From: Trichobilharzia regenti
Lineage: Eukaryota; Platyhelminthes; Trematoda; Strigeidida; Schistosomatidae
Direction: 5' to 3'
Assembly (NCBI GenBank): GCA_944472135.2
Contig: OX235265.1
Span: 43,187,459 to 43,251,458 of the forward strand
DNA length: 64,000 nt
The notes below the pieces were generated by a model. It saw only the letters and a list, made by a program, of their open reading frames with translations, did not search any database and was not told the origin of the DNA. The position numbers and the translations under genes are program-made. This document shows positions 1 through 13,100 of the stretch, piece by piece (position 1 is the stretch's first letter; every line of letters starts with the position of its first letter).

Positions 1-84
1 ATCATGCTATTATATTTGCACAATAAATAAACAATATTCTATGAAGCTAAATGTTACTAATTTTTTATAAATTATCATTATTAT

Positions 85-193
85 TATAGCTTGATTCCGC
101 ATAGTATTTTTGTACAAGTGTATGTAATCTTCAGCATGTGATATCAGTAGCCCAAATGTATCAGGCCGACTATTGATATCAGGTGTGCCAAAT
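85..193 (-). mobile_element. SINE-B 3' part (truncated)
   Basis: The plus strand carries GCTTGATTCCGCATAGTA, TTCAGCATGTGATATC and GGCCGACTATTGATATC, the body of SINE-B also seen at 13470, 31430 and 60094. The tRNA-like head is missing. It abuts an RTE tail. Confidence 0.7.
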
Positions 194-710
194 CACTAAT
201 TGTCTCCAGTCTTTATTGGTTCTTACTATCCCAAAGACCCCAAACAGGAAGTCTACACCTTCCTACATGGCTTTAACTAAATGTTATGGATTTCATTGAC
301 TGATGAGGCCATGCTTTGGTTTGACCACCACTGGTTCTTTTCCAACCTGATCCATCCTATCTCAGCTAACATTTCCCGTCGAGGAAGATGATGATTAGGC
401 ATACGCAACACATATTCTAACCATCTCGATCGATGTAACTTCACAACCTCATCGATTGATTTCCTTTCCTTACCTAGTACTCGACCGAAGCCTAACGTCA
501 ATATTGCTCACCTTACTATACTTCTTCACACGGCAGATATAAAGCAGACACCTATGATCAAAGACAAATATCCTTTTCGTATCTTCCACTTTCAATAACC
601 ATATCTCGCTCACAGCCATAAAGGAGGACAGAGTGAACTGCTGTGCAGCGCATGTGTCATTTAGTCAGCAGCCGGGTGTCACATCTACTAAGCCAATGGT
701 GGCGTAAGTT
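190..710 (-). mobile_element. RTE-clade LINE, 3' coding end fragment
   Basis: On the minus strand 501-277 reads LHRSRWLEYVLRMPNHHLPR followed by an EIGW/WWSNQSM stretch, the C-terminal domain after the reverse transcriptase of RTE-type elements. The noncoding tail (CCCAAACAGGAAGTCTACAC on plus) recurs at 28000, 41870 and 56640. The reading frame upstream is broken. Confidence 0.75.
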
Positions 711-989
711 GGCATATACCAGTTTTCTGTATCCATGCTGATATTTTGTCTGCAATGAACCTACTTGGGCTGATGCAACGATAATAAATTGTTAATAAAT
801 GAAAATCCCTTATGATATACCTTCATTAAGTTATCAGTGAGTCTTCAGTCAAAATTTACTAGCTAATCTTTTTATTTCAAAACACTTCTACAGACTAAAC
901 TGAAATCAGCTTTAACACAGGATTGGAATAATAATCTATTTTTTGTAAAAAAGAAAAAAGACTAAAACTTATCTAAAAGTGATGCTTAC

Positions 990-1144
990 TTATAGTTCTC
1001 AACTGCATAAGATTTAAAAATTTCACAAAAGTAATCTTCGAGTGTAAGTGTAGTGAGTGTACGATTTGATCCTATGGCTTCTTGTGCTACTCTCATTGAA
1101 TTGTTGGCCTTTTTGTCGTCACCTTTTCCTGACATTGCTTGCAT
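990..1144 (-). CDS. P-glycoprotein exon: ICL4; last exon in window
   Basis: 155 bases, enters phase 0 after ATATATTCAG and leaves with two bases of a codon (AA/GTAAGC). [20 protein letters not shown] then [20 protein letters not shown] corresponds to the long cytoplasmic helices after TM10 (family pattern A-EAI-N-RTV--L). The following exon, with TM11, TM12 and NBD2, must lie left of base 1. Confidence 0.9.
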
Positions 1145-4100
1145 CTGAATATATGATATAAAAGAGAGATTGTTCTAAATTTTCTAGTCACTAACACTTC
1201 ACGGATAATATTACAAACGCGTATATATATGAAAAAATGTTATGGGTATTATGCAATAGTGTCAGTCAAGGTTGGGAAGTGATTCCTAGTGAGTATCGCC
1301 TTAGGTTCACTCTTTAACTTCCATATACATTTCCTTTTTTATGACTGTTAATAAATATTTTAAACTTAGAGGTTAAATTTCTTATGAAAGAATGGGTTAT
1401 TCACCTTACTCAATATTTGTTTTACATGGCATAAATGTAAAAATTAAATAGTGTACCTTAGTTGCATTTAAACATGTATATTTCAGTGTGGACGCTGCCA
1501 TCAAAATGGTATTTATTGCTATGACATTGTCCTACGTATGACCATGTTACCTTGACTACTGTAGAAGAAATGAACGGAGGACATCTAACTCATAAAACTA
1601 CCTTCCAATAGACTTTTAATTATAAATGAATTTATAAATAAAATTAAAATAACTCTAGTCATATTTTTCAGGATAAACTCTAAAGCCATTGGTCATAGTC
1701 TGTAAATTATCAAGTAAATCCAATTTTTATGCGAAGCAAAATTGTTTTAAAGAGTCCTATAATTAAATTTTTAGGTAGGTAATAGATATTATTATTGATA
1801 TGAATATTAATCCCTTAGGTTCTGAATGGAACATACGACCTCAACAACACATCTCCAGTTTGTGCTATTTTCTGCTATCCTCTTTAGTCAAACCCATGAC
1901 TGCCCACAATCTCTCATCTCCTCCTCATCACGCGATCTCCTCCATGTCACCCTAGCTCTGACTACCCACTTGTCGCCCCCCCCTCCACTAGGATTCCACT
2001 CGAGCAATGACCTTCATTGCGTGCGATATGATTCGACAGCCTCCTCAACATTTGTCTGATCCATCTCCATTCTATCCCACATATTTGGTGAGTAGTCGGA
2101 ACTTGGTTGGTTTACTGCACTAGCTGTCTCTACCTGGCCATTTGATCTTCAGTATGAGGCCAACGAAAGCAGGCGATGACAGAAGTCTGCAGTGGCCTGT
2201 TGGAAATGATTCGCATGTCTCACAGCGCAAGTTTCTGATACGTATAAAAGAAGTGACTGATTTTATATTAGTGTTAAAAATCCGAATTTTGTTGTTTGTG
2301 CTGGTTGAGTGAGTGCAGAATATTTCCAGACTGATTTCAGTTTGATGAAGGCGTATCGCACCTTTCCGATTCCGGCAAGTTTTCACATCTTCCTCCATTG
2401 CGACGGCCAGTAGTTGAAACCGTGCTTCGTAGCCGGGTAAGTGAAGGAAGGAACCTCTGTCAAATCTCCGCCATTGATGATGACTGGTGCTGATCATTGT
2501 TGTTGTTGATTTTGATTTTTCTACTCAAGGCGAAGCAATGCTATTAGATTGCTTCAGTCCCTTCTGCTTTCATAGGTAAAAGGAGACTGATACCCATGAG
2601 CTACGAACATGACGAAGAGCGAAAGCCGTTCAACTGTAAGCTGACCAAACGTATTAACAGCAGTGAAGAAAGGTGGGGTGAAAAACACAAAAGAAGTGGA
2701 AAAGATAAAAGCAGCAGATGCTATGCGTCAGATGTTTTGGTTCATTAGAAAAGTGGGTTATAAAAACCTGTGGCAAGTGAAGTATTGTTGGCACTTTATA
2801 TTTATTACATTATTTAGCAGTTGACTGTGATAAAGCAACATGAGGATTTTGAGTCAAATCCCTGGTGGAACAATGAGTGCATATTGTTGGAGGGCCCCAA
2901 ACAAGGGCAAAACGGCCATTCAGCAATCTCTGGTGCTCAGTAGCTCTTTAACTGAGACCACTTACTGATCCAACTTGAAATCAGCCAAGTCTTTACAAGC
3001 TAACACTTGTAAATTAATCTGGTTCCCACTAGTGGCTTACTACTTGGTTAAGTTGCCTGAAGCTCCAGTGATAAGTCTTGACAAGCCGCATCCGCGGCGC
3101 TGGGTACTAGAACAGTTACTTGCTGATGTCACTGGCCAGGGGTCACGCAGGAAATCGCGAAATGAAAAGAGTTCATATTGACGGAATATTGGATTCCCTC
3201 CCAGTGGCTGAATGGTCAGCGAGCTCATCTTGTAACTGATGGTTTCATTGGCGTGCTCTGCTGACGAGTCTTGAACAAGAATAAAACAACAGTCAGTTTT
3301 CCAGGTTTTCGATAGTTCTATGACTGAAATCATTTCGTGATCAGACGCTAAAATGCATATCCAACTTTTGATTCTTGTTTTTGTCGACTACGCATAATTT
3401 GGATTTAGGCAACTAACTATTTTATTCAATCCACGAATTTTATTTGTAGATGGATTAAGCTAAATGATTAACATCTTGTGAATAGTTCAAATGTGAAGTG
3501 ATTATTTTGTGAAAATATGACTTTATCACACAGTTTGATGTACTAAAACACTCTCTTCATAATATTTGATAGGAATTCAGACATAGAGAGCAATTAGACG
3601 AGAAGTATTCACATCATTGTACTTTCTTCATTCATTAAGTGAGTTAAATATGCGATCATTCGCTTATGATGGAATTCTCAACTTGATGAAGTATTTATAA
3701 AAGCATTTTTATATCTCATCTTGTCACTTAAGTAAAAAAAAAAACAACAACAGTAAATTAGTTTCACAGTTAATTAAAGAAAAAAAGAGTATTTATTACC
3801 TGAAAAACTCCTCCAATAACAATAAATGGATAGAAGGCTAGTATAAGAAGTGTCAACTGCCAACTGTAAATAAATGCAATGACAAGTGACATAATTATCA
3901 AAGATAACGATTCAACAAGAAATCCCATTTGTGAACCTGAAATCATTGACACTTTTGAGGCATCTGTAGCAAGTTTTGCAGTTAATGCTCCTGCCTGATT
4001 ATCAGGTTCATCAAACCATGCAATCTCCTAAAAGAATAAAGGGAGAAAAAAATAAGTGAACTAAGATATGAAGGAAATTTCACAATGGCATATTATAAAG

Positions 4101-7100
4101 ATTATATTAGCTTACTTGATGTAACATTGCATCAAAAACCATGGAACGTATCCGTCGGATTAGTATACCACCTGATTTCCCGAATAGATATCCCTATATA
4201 AAATGTAATAGTAAAAAAGTATAGTAGTAAGGTTTCTGTCTTTCATACCAATTAAAACATTTATTTTTCAATTATTTCATCTCGGTGTAAATTTTTCACG
4301 AACTAATAATATCAACTATATAATCACTCAAAACTCAGGAGCACTCAGCTTCTTGCATTTTCGAGATTGGTGCGGTTCAGCTGTAGGCCGCAGCAACCCA
4401 ACACTTAACGAATACTAGGTTATAATATGAATTAAGTACTTCTAAATTCTCAATTGTCTTCTGAATGATATTAATATTATTTACCAACCAAACTAGAGCG
4501 TCGGTGGCATAGAGGTAAAGGACGTTCGCCAACCATGCACATAGTCCGGGGTTCGATCTCCTGCCGACGCACACCTTTACCTCGCTAAGCCAGAAATTAA
4601 GCTGTTAAAGAGGAAAGGCTGGGCATGAGGCTAGCGACTCCATCCTGTAAAATTAAACACTGCTACAAAGCTTCAAACTGGCTCTAGATTGAAACCCTAT
4701 GTTCCACTGGGAACGTGAATGAATAAAAAAAAACTAGACGTACTGATGAAGACACAACAATCAAGCTTTCGTTTTATCCCTAAACTTCAATAACTCTTTT
4801 TACTTTATTTTCGAAAACTGATAAATATCCACACATAACATTTGGTTAACGTTCACCGAAGTGAGCATTAGTCAAAGCGAATTATTGCTGCTTAGCAGGT
4901 TAACCCAGGAACTCAAGTCACCTCTTGAGATAATCCAACCATAAATATATGGCACTAGCGTTCTTATTGGCCCTACGGATTGATAGCAGTTAGAGAACTG
5001 CTGAAGAACAGAGAGTACTGAACAGCCGTTTTGTTCTGGTTTGGGACCCTTTGACAGGATGCAGTGGGGAACTAACTCGGGATTGAACACCTGGACCACT
5101 TGGTTGCAAGGCATGCTCGTCGAATTTTCAGATGCTTAAACGGAATAAGATGACCGATGAACTCTTAATTCTCACAAACTAAGTCTTGAAAATTTATCTG
5201 ATGCTTATTAAAGACTGATTAGAGCACAAAGCTGCCTGGAGTTCCATTGAGAACTCGTTGCCAATAGAGTCCACCAAGTCACTTTGGACAGCAAATATTC
5301 ACTGGTGCTATTGGCTGGTTTGGTGCTAAAACCGTGATTTGACAGCAGTTAGAATTGTCGAGCCATGGAGTCCTGTCTCACTGGCCGGTCAACTAGCTCA
5401 TTTTGTAATGTGAAGGTTCTGATTTCAACTTCTATTGTGATCATGGATGCCCACTGAGGAGAAGTCCTAAACTAGGATGAAACAGCTGTCCAGTATTGTC
5501 TGGTTTTCATTCTTTTTCAAGGTGATTTCAGTCCGTGGTCAAAATTCAAAAAATCATGTCCCTACAAATCAATTCTCTGGAATATTCTGCTTAAAAATCG
5601 CACTCAGTAAGCAACGAAAGAGCAGCTAATGTTCGACTAATGATCAACATTCACTGTTTCAATCTGCTTCTTTAATTTTAATTGTTTTAAATAAAACTTG
5701 AAATTATTCTGTCTCTATGCCTCCATTCAGACTGATCTACATAAGTAATCGTGGTTTTCTAAAGTCTGATGACATTTCCCACCATTTTTGGGAAGAAATA
5801 TTATTAGTTCAGTATAATTCAAAATATTATCACGTGCAAAGAAAAACAGAAGGTGAACTGATTACGTCTTACCTGGCCTAGATTAGCTAAAAACCGTAAA
5901 ACGCCAAGTAGTACCATCATTCCACTAATAAGACTAATACGGCTATACATCCGATCTGGATTCGACCTCAAAGTAAAAATCTGAAAAAAGTGTTAAAAAT
6001 TAAATATTATTATTAATACAAATTCATAAAATTAGTATCTAAAAAGTCCATCTCCTCTTTCTCTCTCTCTCTCTCTCTGTCTGTCAATTACTCACACTAG
6101 AAGATTGAATTGACAATTATAAATGAATATCCAGTTTTTGACAGACATTTAAAAGTGGAGACAGTAGGCGTTATGATAATCACTGAAAAGCAACTTCTAA
6201 TCTTATTGATTTATCATGGAATGTGCAATCGATCTAAACAATTCTGTAAGCAACTGAACATGAATGTATGGAATCACTTAACAGGTATTTATATGTATGA
6301 GTGACACCGAATGAAATAAATGATTCCTTTTTAACAGACATAGTTATTTATAAATCTTAATGTGTGAAAATTATATGATCAAATGTGAAGCCCTGCTTCA
6401 ACTCCTGTAGTAGTCACGTACTTACTACTAGCTGTGATCTTACACTACCAGCTAATAAGAATAAGAGATGGATTTGGTTAGTTACAGGACACTTTACACC
6501 ACTGTTTCGAAATCATTCTTGTTATACATATTATATCAGCTGCTTTCGCCAACTTACGCCATCTCTGGCGTAGGCATGACATCCGGCTATCAACCAAGGG
6601 ACGTGTGTACTGCTCAGCAGTTCTCTCCATCCTTCTCTATGGCTCTGAACCACGGCCAATACGAGTTGAAGACATGGAAAGGTTGACTGTTTTTGATCAC
6701 AGGTGTCTACGATCTCTGTCTCACGTTAGGTGGTATAATAAGGTAAGTAATGTTGACGTTAGACGTAGAGTGTTGGGTAAACAGGGAGAATCAATCAACG
6801 AGGCTATAAAGCTACATAGATCGAGATGGCTAGTTCACGTGCTGTGCATGCCTAACCATCGCCTCCCCCGACGGGCATTACTAGCTGATATAAGTGGAGG
6901 TTGGAAAAGAACAAGTGGTGGCCAAACAAAAACATGGCATCAATCCATGAAATCCTTGACAGTTAAACTGAGTCAGGTAGGGAGATTCAGCTTCCGGGTT
7001 GAGGCCCTCGGGACTCTAAGAATCAATGGCTAGAGGCAATAGGTGACATGGCTCAAAGTCGTTGTCAATGGCCAGCGAAGATGTATTCAGTCTCTGTAAT

Positions 7101-10100
7101 CTTTCATATTCCTTTCTACCACTACCCATACTGTTTCACTCTTATCCTTGTCAAACTCTATTGATTCTCTTCACTCATCTTCTTGTTTACCTTTGTGTGT
7201 TATTTGGAACATGGCAACTCGAACTGCTGCACTTCGGTGCCAAGTTCTATGTTGAATCGAGACAGACAGACAGACCATACATTCTGAAGAAAACATTTTG
7301 ACTGAAATGAAGAATTTCTCTTTGGATCAAGCAGTTGGTGCTGTTCAGTTAACTGACCAATGATTAACTATGTTTTAAACATATAACAAGATTAATAACA
7401 GTAGAATGAATAAAAATAAAATTTAATTGGTTATAGTTTTAAATGTTGGTTTGTAGGGATTTAATTTGTTTCAAGATTAAGCACAAACTGACTTGTAATT
7501 AAAGAGCTATCGAAAACTAGAGAGTGGTGAACAGCTGTTTCGTCCTAGTTCACGGGTATTCGACATCATGCACACCTGACCCCACTAGGGATCAAAACCA
7601 TGGTCTTTGGCTCACGAGGTGACCCCTTATACCATCGAGTCGTTGTGATGGAATCTGGTGGCCGGTCCGTGAATCAAAACTTTGCCCAACTCGCAGTGTA
7701 TAGTGCAAGCATTTACTCACTGGACCAATGGTATACACACTCACTTTGTAACCTGTAGATCATGGTTTCGATCTCTAGTAAGATCATGGGTGTATGCTAC
7801 TGAAGAGTCATAAACGAGGACGTACCAGCTATGAACCAATATTGGTTTTTAGTGGCACTCCATTTCGTAACCAGTATTAAGTGGTTACCAGAAGGGTAAT
7901 ACGGGGTATTTTGAAGTTTTATGTCACTTTTTGTATCGCAAGGAAAAATACCGAACTTTGATGAGAATGGTTATGAGGCAAAGAAAACCAACATAGAGCA
8001 TAAAACATGAATACATAGCAGAAATTTCATGTCACGTTTAGTGGCGCTTATGTAGTAAACAAATGAACATAAGCATTACAGTATCTTGATAGAACAGGTA
8101 GTAAGACTTAGTTCGTTAACATGAAAATATATGCTCTGTAAACAGGGGCAGAAATTATCTGTCTTCGTGTGAAGTAAACGGATCACAAAACGATGAGTAA
8201 GTAAAATTCTATCTGTTAAATATCTAAATTCCGAATGTCAGAATTTTGAATGGTTGATTAGTCTCAAAGAGATGAAATAACCTTCTAAACATTCCACATA
8301 TACATTTAATACATAAGCGCTGTGAAACAAACAGCCTAGGTCCGACTCTCCTCCGCTAGTCTTTTACTAGTTAACAACAAATATGAAATTTCTTTTTCCT
8401 CCCCAATATAATCCATAAAGGGCATTAGTGACTATTACTTACAAGTGGATGACTCTACTGATGAATGAAAACAAGAAAAAAAAAGCTGACAGTTAGTTTA
8501 TTTCATGTAATAAACAACCAGTGCTCTGTGTTCAAAAGAAGCAAGTCCGGCCACTACTAATGCCCTGGTTGGCCTTCAGTAGAGACTATAAATTCATGAA
8601 TTTGTAATATTATCTTTCTTCCTTATTTTTTCTGACGTTCAGCTTATTTTATGTTGATGCTATCGAACTGGTATCTATCAATATTATTGATTCGATCTTA
8701 TGTAAACATTAATGTTGTTCATAACACCAATTCATTCATTCACTATAATGTGTATATATAACTGTAGAGCCTGGTGATGGAGTTATCGAAAAGAGTATTC
8801 TTTGTTTAGTATCCATTCTTTTGGAAATAATATTAACGTCTAATATCAATGGTCGACCATACATTTACTAGTGTGACGGTGATTCATTAGTAATATGCTC
8901 ACCAAACACGCGGAAAATCCAAGTTCAATTTCCAACAGATGCACTTCAACTGCTTAATCTTGTCTAGTATACTAGCAGGTAGTAAGTAGTCTTGGAGAAG
9001 AAGGGGAGATGCAGTGAACCTAGCAACCTTTCCTCCGTGTAATTAATACCATCACTATCGAAACGTACAGTTTGAAATCTTATGCCCCACTTAGAACGAA
9101 AACAATAAGAAGGAAACCAAAAAACACGTTCACTAACCGAATAATTCTCTGTATTTTTATTTTATTTTTTTTATTTTTTATTTACAGCTTGAGTAAGTAT
9201 TTTTAGAAACTTTGAGTTTTTTTTGTGTGAGATCCTGTCTTTCATCTTAAGCGATTGTGTTTTTTCAGATACAAAAAGCAGCAGAATTTTAGGATAGTAT
9301 TTTGAAGAAGCACAACATCGTCATGAGGAATAACTACTTAATTACAAACGTTATACGAGTGGAGATACACGAAAATGGAAGCACAAAATGTCAAAACAGG
9401 TATATTAACACCCGAAGATAATGAACTATGTAAACATTTGACCTAGCTTCTTATATCTGTTAAAGTTTGGGAAAACAAATATGAAAGGAAACTGACTGTG
9501 TAATGCAAATAAGACACCACCAACTCCCACCGTCCCTTGTAGACGAAGTACTATTCGGTTTTGTGGAAGTGAAGGATAACTGCATTTAGACGTTGGCTTA
9601 ATAACTGTCTGGCTTCATATGTAAGATTATTATCACTTTTGTCAAGAACAATTAGTATTTGAATTGCGTGTAGTAAACCAACACTGTCAGGCTTAAACAG
9701 AGTCAAAAATTTGTAGCTTTTTTAAATTTTAAAAAAGAGTCATGTTGAATTCTTGGTAATCTGATAAGAATATGTTTGAAACTGTGTCAAATTTGGCTTT
9801 GTTAACTGCAAACGTTCTGGAAATAAGTTGTGTACACATAACTATCACTTTCCCCCATGAATATATTTTAGTTAATAGGAGATAAATTTGAGAAAGAGTT
9901 AGGCATGATCAGACTACTACATGACATCAATTCTCAACATATTTGACAGTTAGTTCCAGCCAAGTAGGTTAGTGTACAACAATGTGGCTGATATCATCAA
10001 GACGCTATAATCAGTTACTGGAGACTGTTGATGAAATGCCACAGTAGTAGTGGTGATATATTAACTGTACCTGACCTTCTGGGTTCTAAAAATCCTTATT

Positions 10101-13100
10101 CTGAGTGTATTTGTTCTTTCGGGCACTTTCTTTCTTTTACCTAATGTAAATTCAGTGTATTTTTTTTGCATGATCTTCATGCTTCTCATTGCAAAGTGTG
10201 GCGAACTTGAACTGATGCAATTCTGTGCAAACTCTACACGTGAATATTTGTGATCATCTGAAGAGTTGATTCCCGGCCGACCCATTCCGCTTTTGTGCGT
10301 CGGTGGTATGGCGGTTAGGACTCTCGCCGACCATGCACATAGTTCGATCTCCAGAAATAAAGCTGGTAAAGAAGAAAGGTTGGGCATGAGGCTAGCAACT
10401 CCATCCTGTAAAATTAAACACTGCTACAGAAACTTCGAGGCACTATCTTGAAGCCCTATATCCCACTGGGGAACATGAGGGAAAAAAATATGAAGAGTTA
10501 TTAGGGAAGATTATTGGTGAATAATAAGGCTTGAGTTCATGATAAACAACATGAATACTGTGATTTGAAGAAATCATAAACTAAAAAATCTTAAGCCTTT
10601 TTTGGTCATTCGAAATCGGTATCTAGCATTACTGAACTGCTGCATAAAGATGAATTATGATGATGAGGTACATTAAACAAGAAACATTTTATAATTAATT
10701 ATCTTTTGATTATATTAAAAATAATTATGATAACAAAAAGTGAACAGAGACTGAAATCACAATTACACTTAACATAATACGTGTAAAAAGACTTTTATTA
10801 ACACACACACACACAAATTACTTACATCGTAAACCTCAGAATAGAGAATTGCAAATGCAGGCTGTGAGGTTCCGCTTACAAGACAACAAAAGCATCCTGC
10901 AATTATTAGTGGTAATTCAGGCCTGTTGAGCTTTAATACTCGGAATGTGGCTGATTTTTTCAATCTTTTCAGCTATAAAATGGAAAAAGAAACGGAAGTG
11001 CACATCAGTAGGAGGCTAGTGAAAAATAGTAAATTTTCGATAATAGCACATTCGTTCCACTTAAACATGAGAAAAGTTATATATATATATATATATATAA
11101 AGATGGAGCAGCCACAGATATCATGATTCCATAGTTGTATTTATCCTCACTAAAACAGTCACCTATAATGACTTATTGCTTAGGCGCATTTAGATATTTG
11201 CAAGTTTCAAAGTCTCTCAGTTGTCTTGGTTGATAACGGCTAACATTAAAACCCAGAACGAGAATTTCATGGTCTTTAGGACTCTCTGCTGCATTCCTAG
11301 TGAGTAATGGTATTTGGGAAAATAATTTTAGTCTTCGAAGGAGCAAAATTACACACTGAGAATGTAGTTGCCTCGGGATGACCAGCCTAAAATACAACGT
11401 AATAGTAGTCCTGGATTCCAGTAATTCTCACCATCAAACAAAACAACTTCAAGTTAATTCTTAAAACATCATCAAAGTGTCTAAATCAGGAGACAGCCTA
11501 GCAACAGAGGCCGAACATTTCAGTCCAGTAGAATCAATCAAAAAGAAATGTAAAATAACCAATAAATAAGTATCTTAGTTGCCTTGATTTTAGAAAATCG
11601 TTGACATAGATAATATGTAAGCTAGTTGTAATCTGTTCAATAAATATAAGATTCATGAGCGCGTTTTTCAAGTCGGCGCATGGTACAGCCGATGTATTCA
11701 GCTTTACAAGAGCAAGTAAACTGGTATATGCACGTTGAGGTGGCCCGATTCGACAGCTTGTCTTTCGCGTTCTGGCTGAACAGTTTCTTGCAGGAAAACG
11801 TCAGTCGTAGGCTAGCGGCGAAGTATGTTTTCCTCAGCGATTTTGAGAGGCGTCTGTGAAGGATTTCTGCTTCAATATCACCTTTGAATTCTAGATAAAG
11901 CAGAAGCATTTTCTTTGGAATGGATTGGACTTGCTCGGAAGTCATCTTAGATTTCAGATTCTTGTCTATGAAGCTGTGCGGGAAACCGTTTTCCATCAGG
12001 GTTTTTCGGAGGTTGCTCAGTTCTTTTTCAATCACTTCCTTGCTGCATATCTCCTGAATCCTCGAGGAAAGAGCATATATCAGGTTCCTCTTTCTGCTTA
12101 GAGGGAGGAAGCTTTGAAAGTTGATGAATTGTCCATTCCATGTAGGCTTTTTGTATATGGACCTTTTCAGAGAGTTGTTGGCGTACTCTAATGTTTTGGA
12201 AGTGGGCGATTTATCGGTAAAACCTGAATATTTCTGTAGCTTAGACGAAACAGTCTCAAGATGAGACGTTATATGAACTATACAATTGGTGGATTGTGGC
12301 TAGCAGTGGAATCCAGGATGCGCATTTCGTCCTATTTGGGACTCTTCAGTTGGATGTACCTGCATTTCTCAGTGAGTGATGATGTTCCCACCGAGGCTCG
12401 AACCCAGTACCCATAGTTTCAAACGCCAAAGCGTTATCCACTAGACCACTTGGGCCACGAGAGCCACCTCTTGTGCAACGGGTCATATTATTGTTGAATT
12501 GAATTCTTGATTTTCCCGTCGGTCCAATCAGTCGACGGGAAAATCATGAATTCAATTCAATAGTTATATGAACTATTTCAAGAATATATCTGTCTGACGA
12601 GATATGTTACATCCTATCCATTTAAAGGATTTCAAACAACCAACTCAGAAGTATTAAAATCATCATTCTAGTGTAACATTTGAAATGAATAATTATGTGT
12701 TTCTAAAGGCTACTCGTATTTTGCTTGTACACCATATGCAAGTAAAAATTGACATACAAGAATCACTGGGCAGATGAAACACTGAATCTTTATTTCTTGA
12801 GATCATCAAATATCAGATATTCCAGTAGACTTTCTTCATAAGATACTTTTATCTACTTAAAATAGTTTTTTAAAGCGTACACTACACTTACTTTATTACG
12901 TGTCAGTGTAACCATTGAACTGTGCGAGAAGCTTCTATTAGGTAGGCTTCCAGTACTCTCCGATAAATTCTATTAAAGTAGAAACAGCAGATTAATGCAG
13001 TGTGTTAAAAATCATATATATAATCCAATTTCTAAAAAAATGGTTTTTTGGGTATTAGATGGTTGGATGCCATTGGCCGGAAGCTTTGAACTGAGGTTTG

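Noticed and set aside
10769..10963. Start codon of a separate gene at the Met inside the TM7 exon
   Set aside because: Splice acceptor, phase and homology show the exon begins nine bases or more upstream of that Met; it is internal to the transporter.
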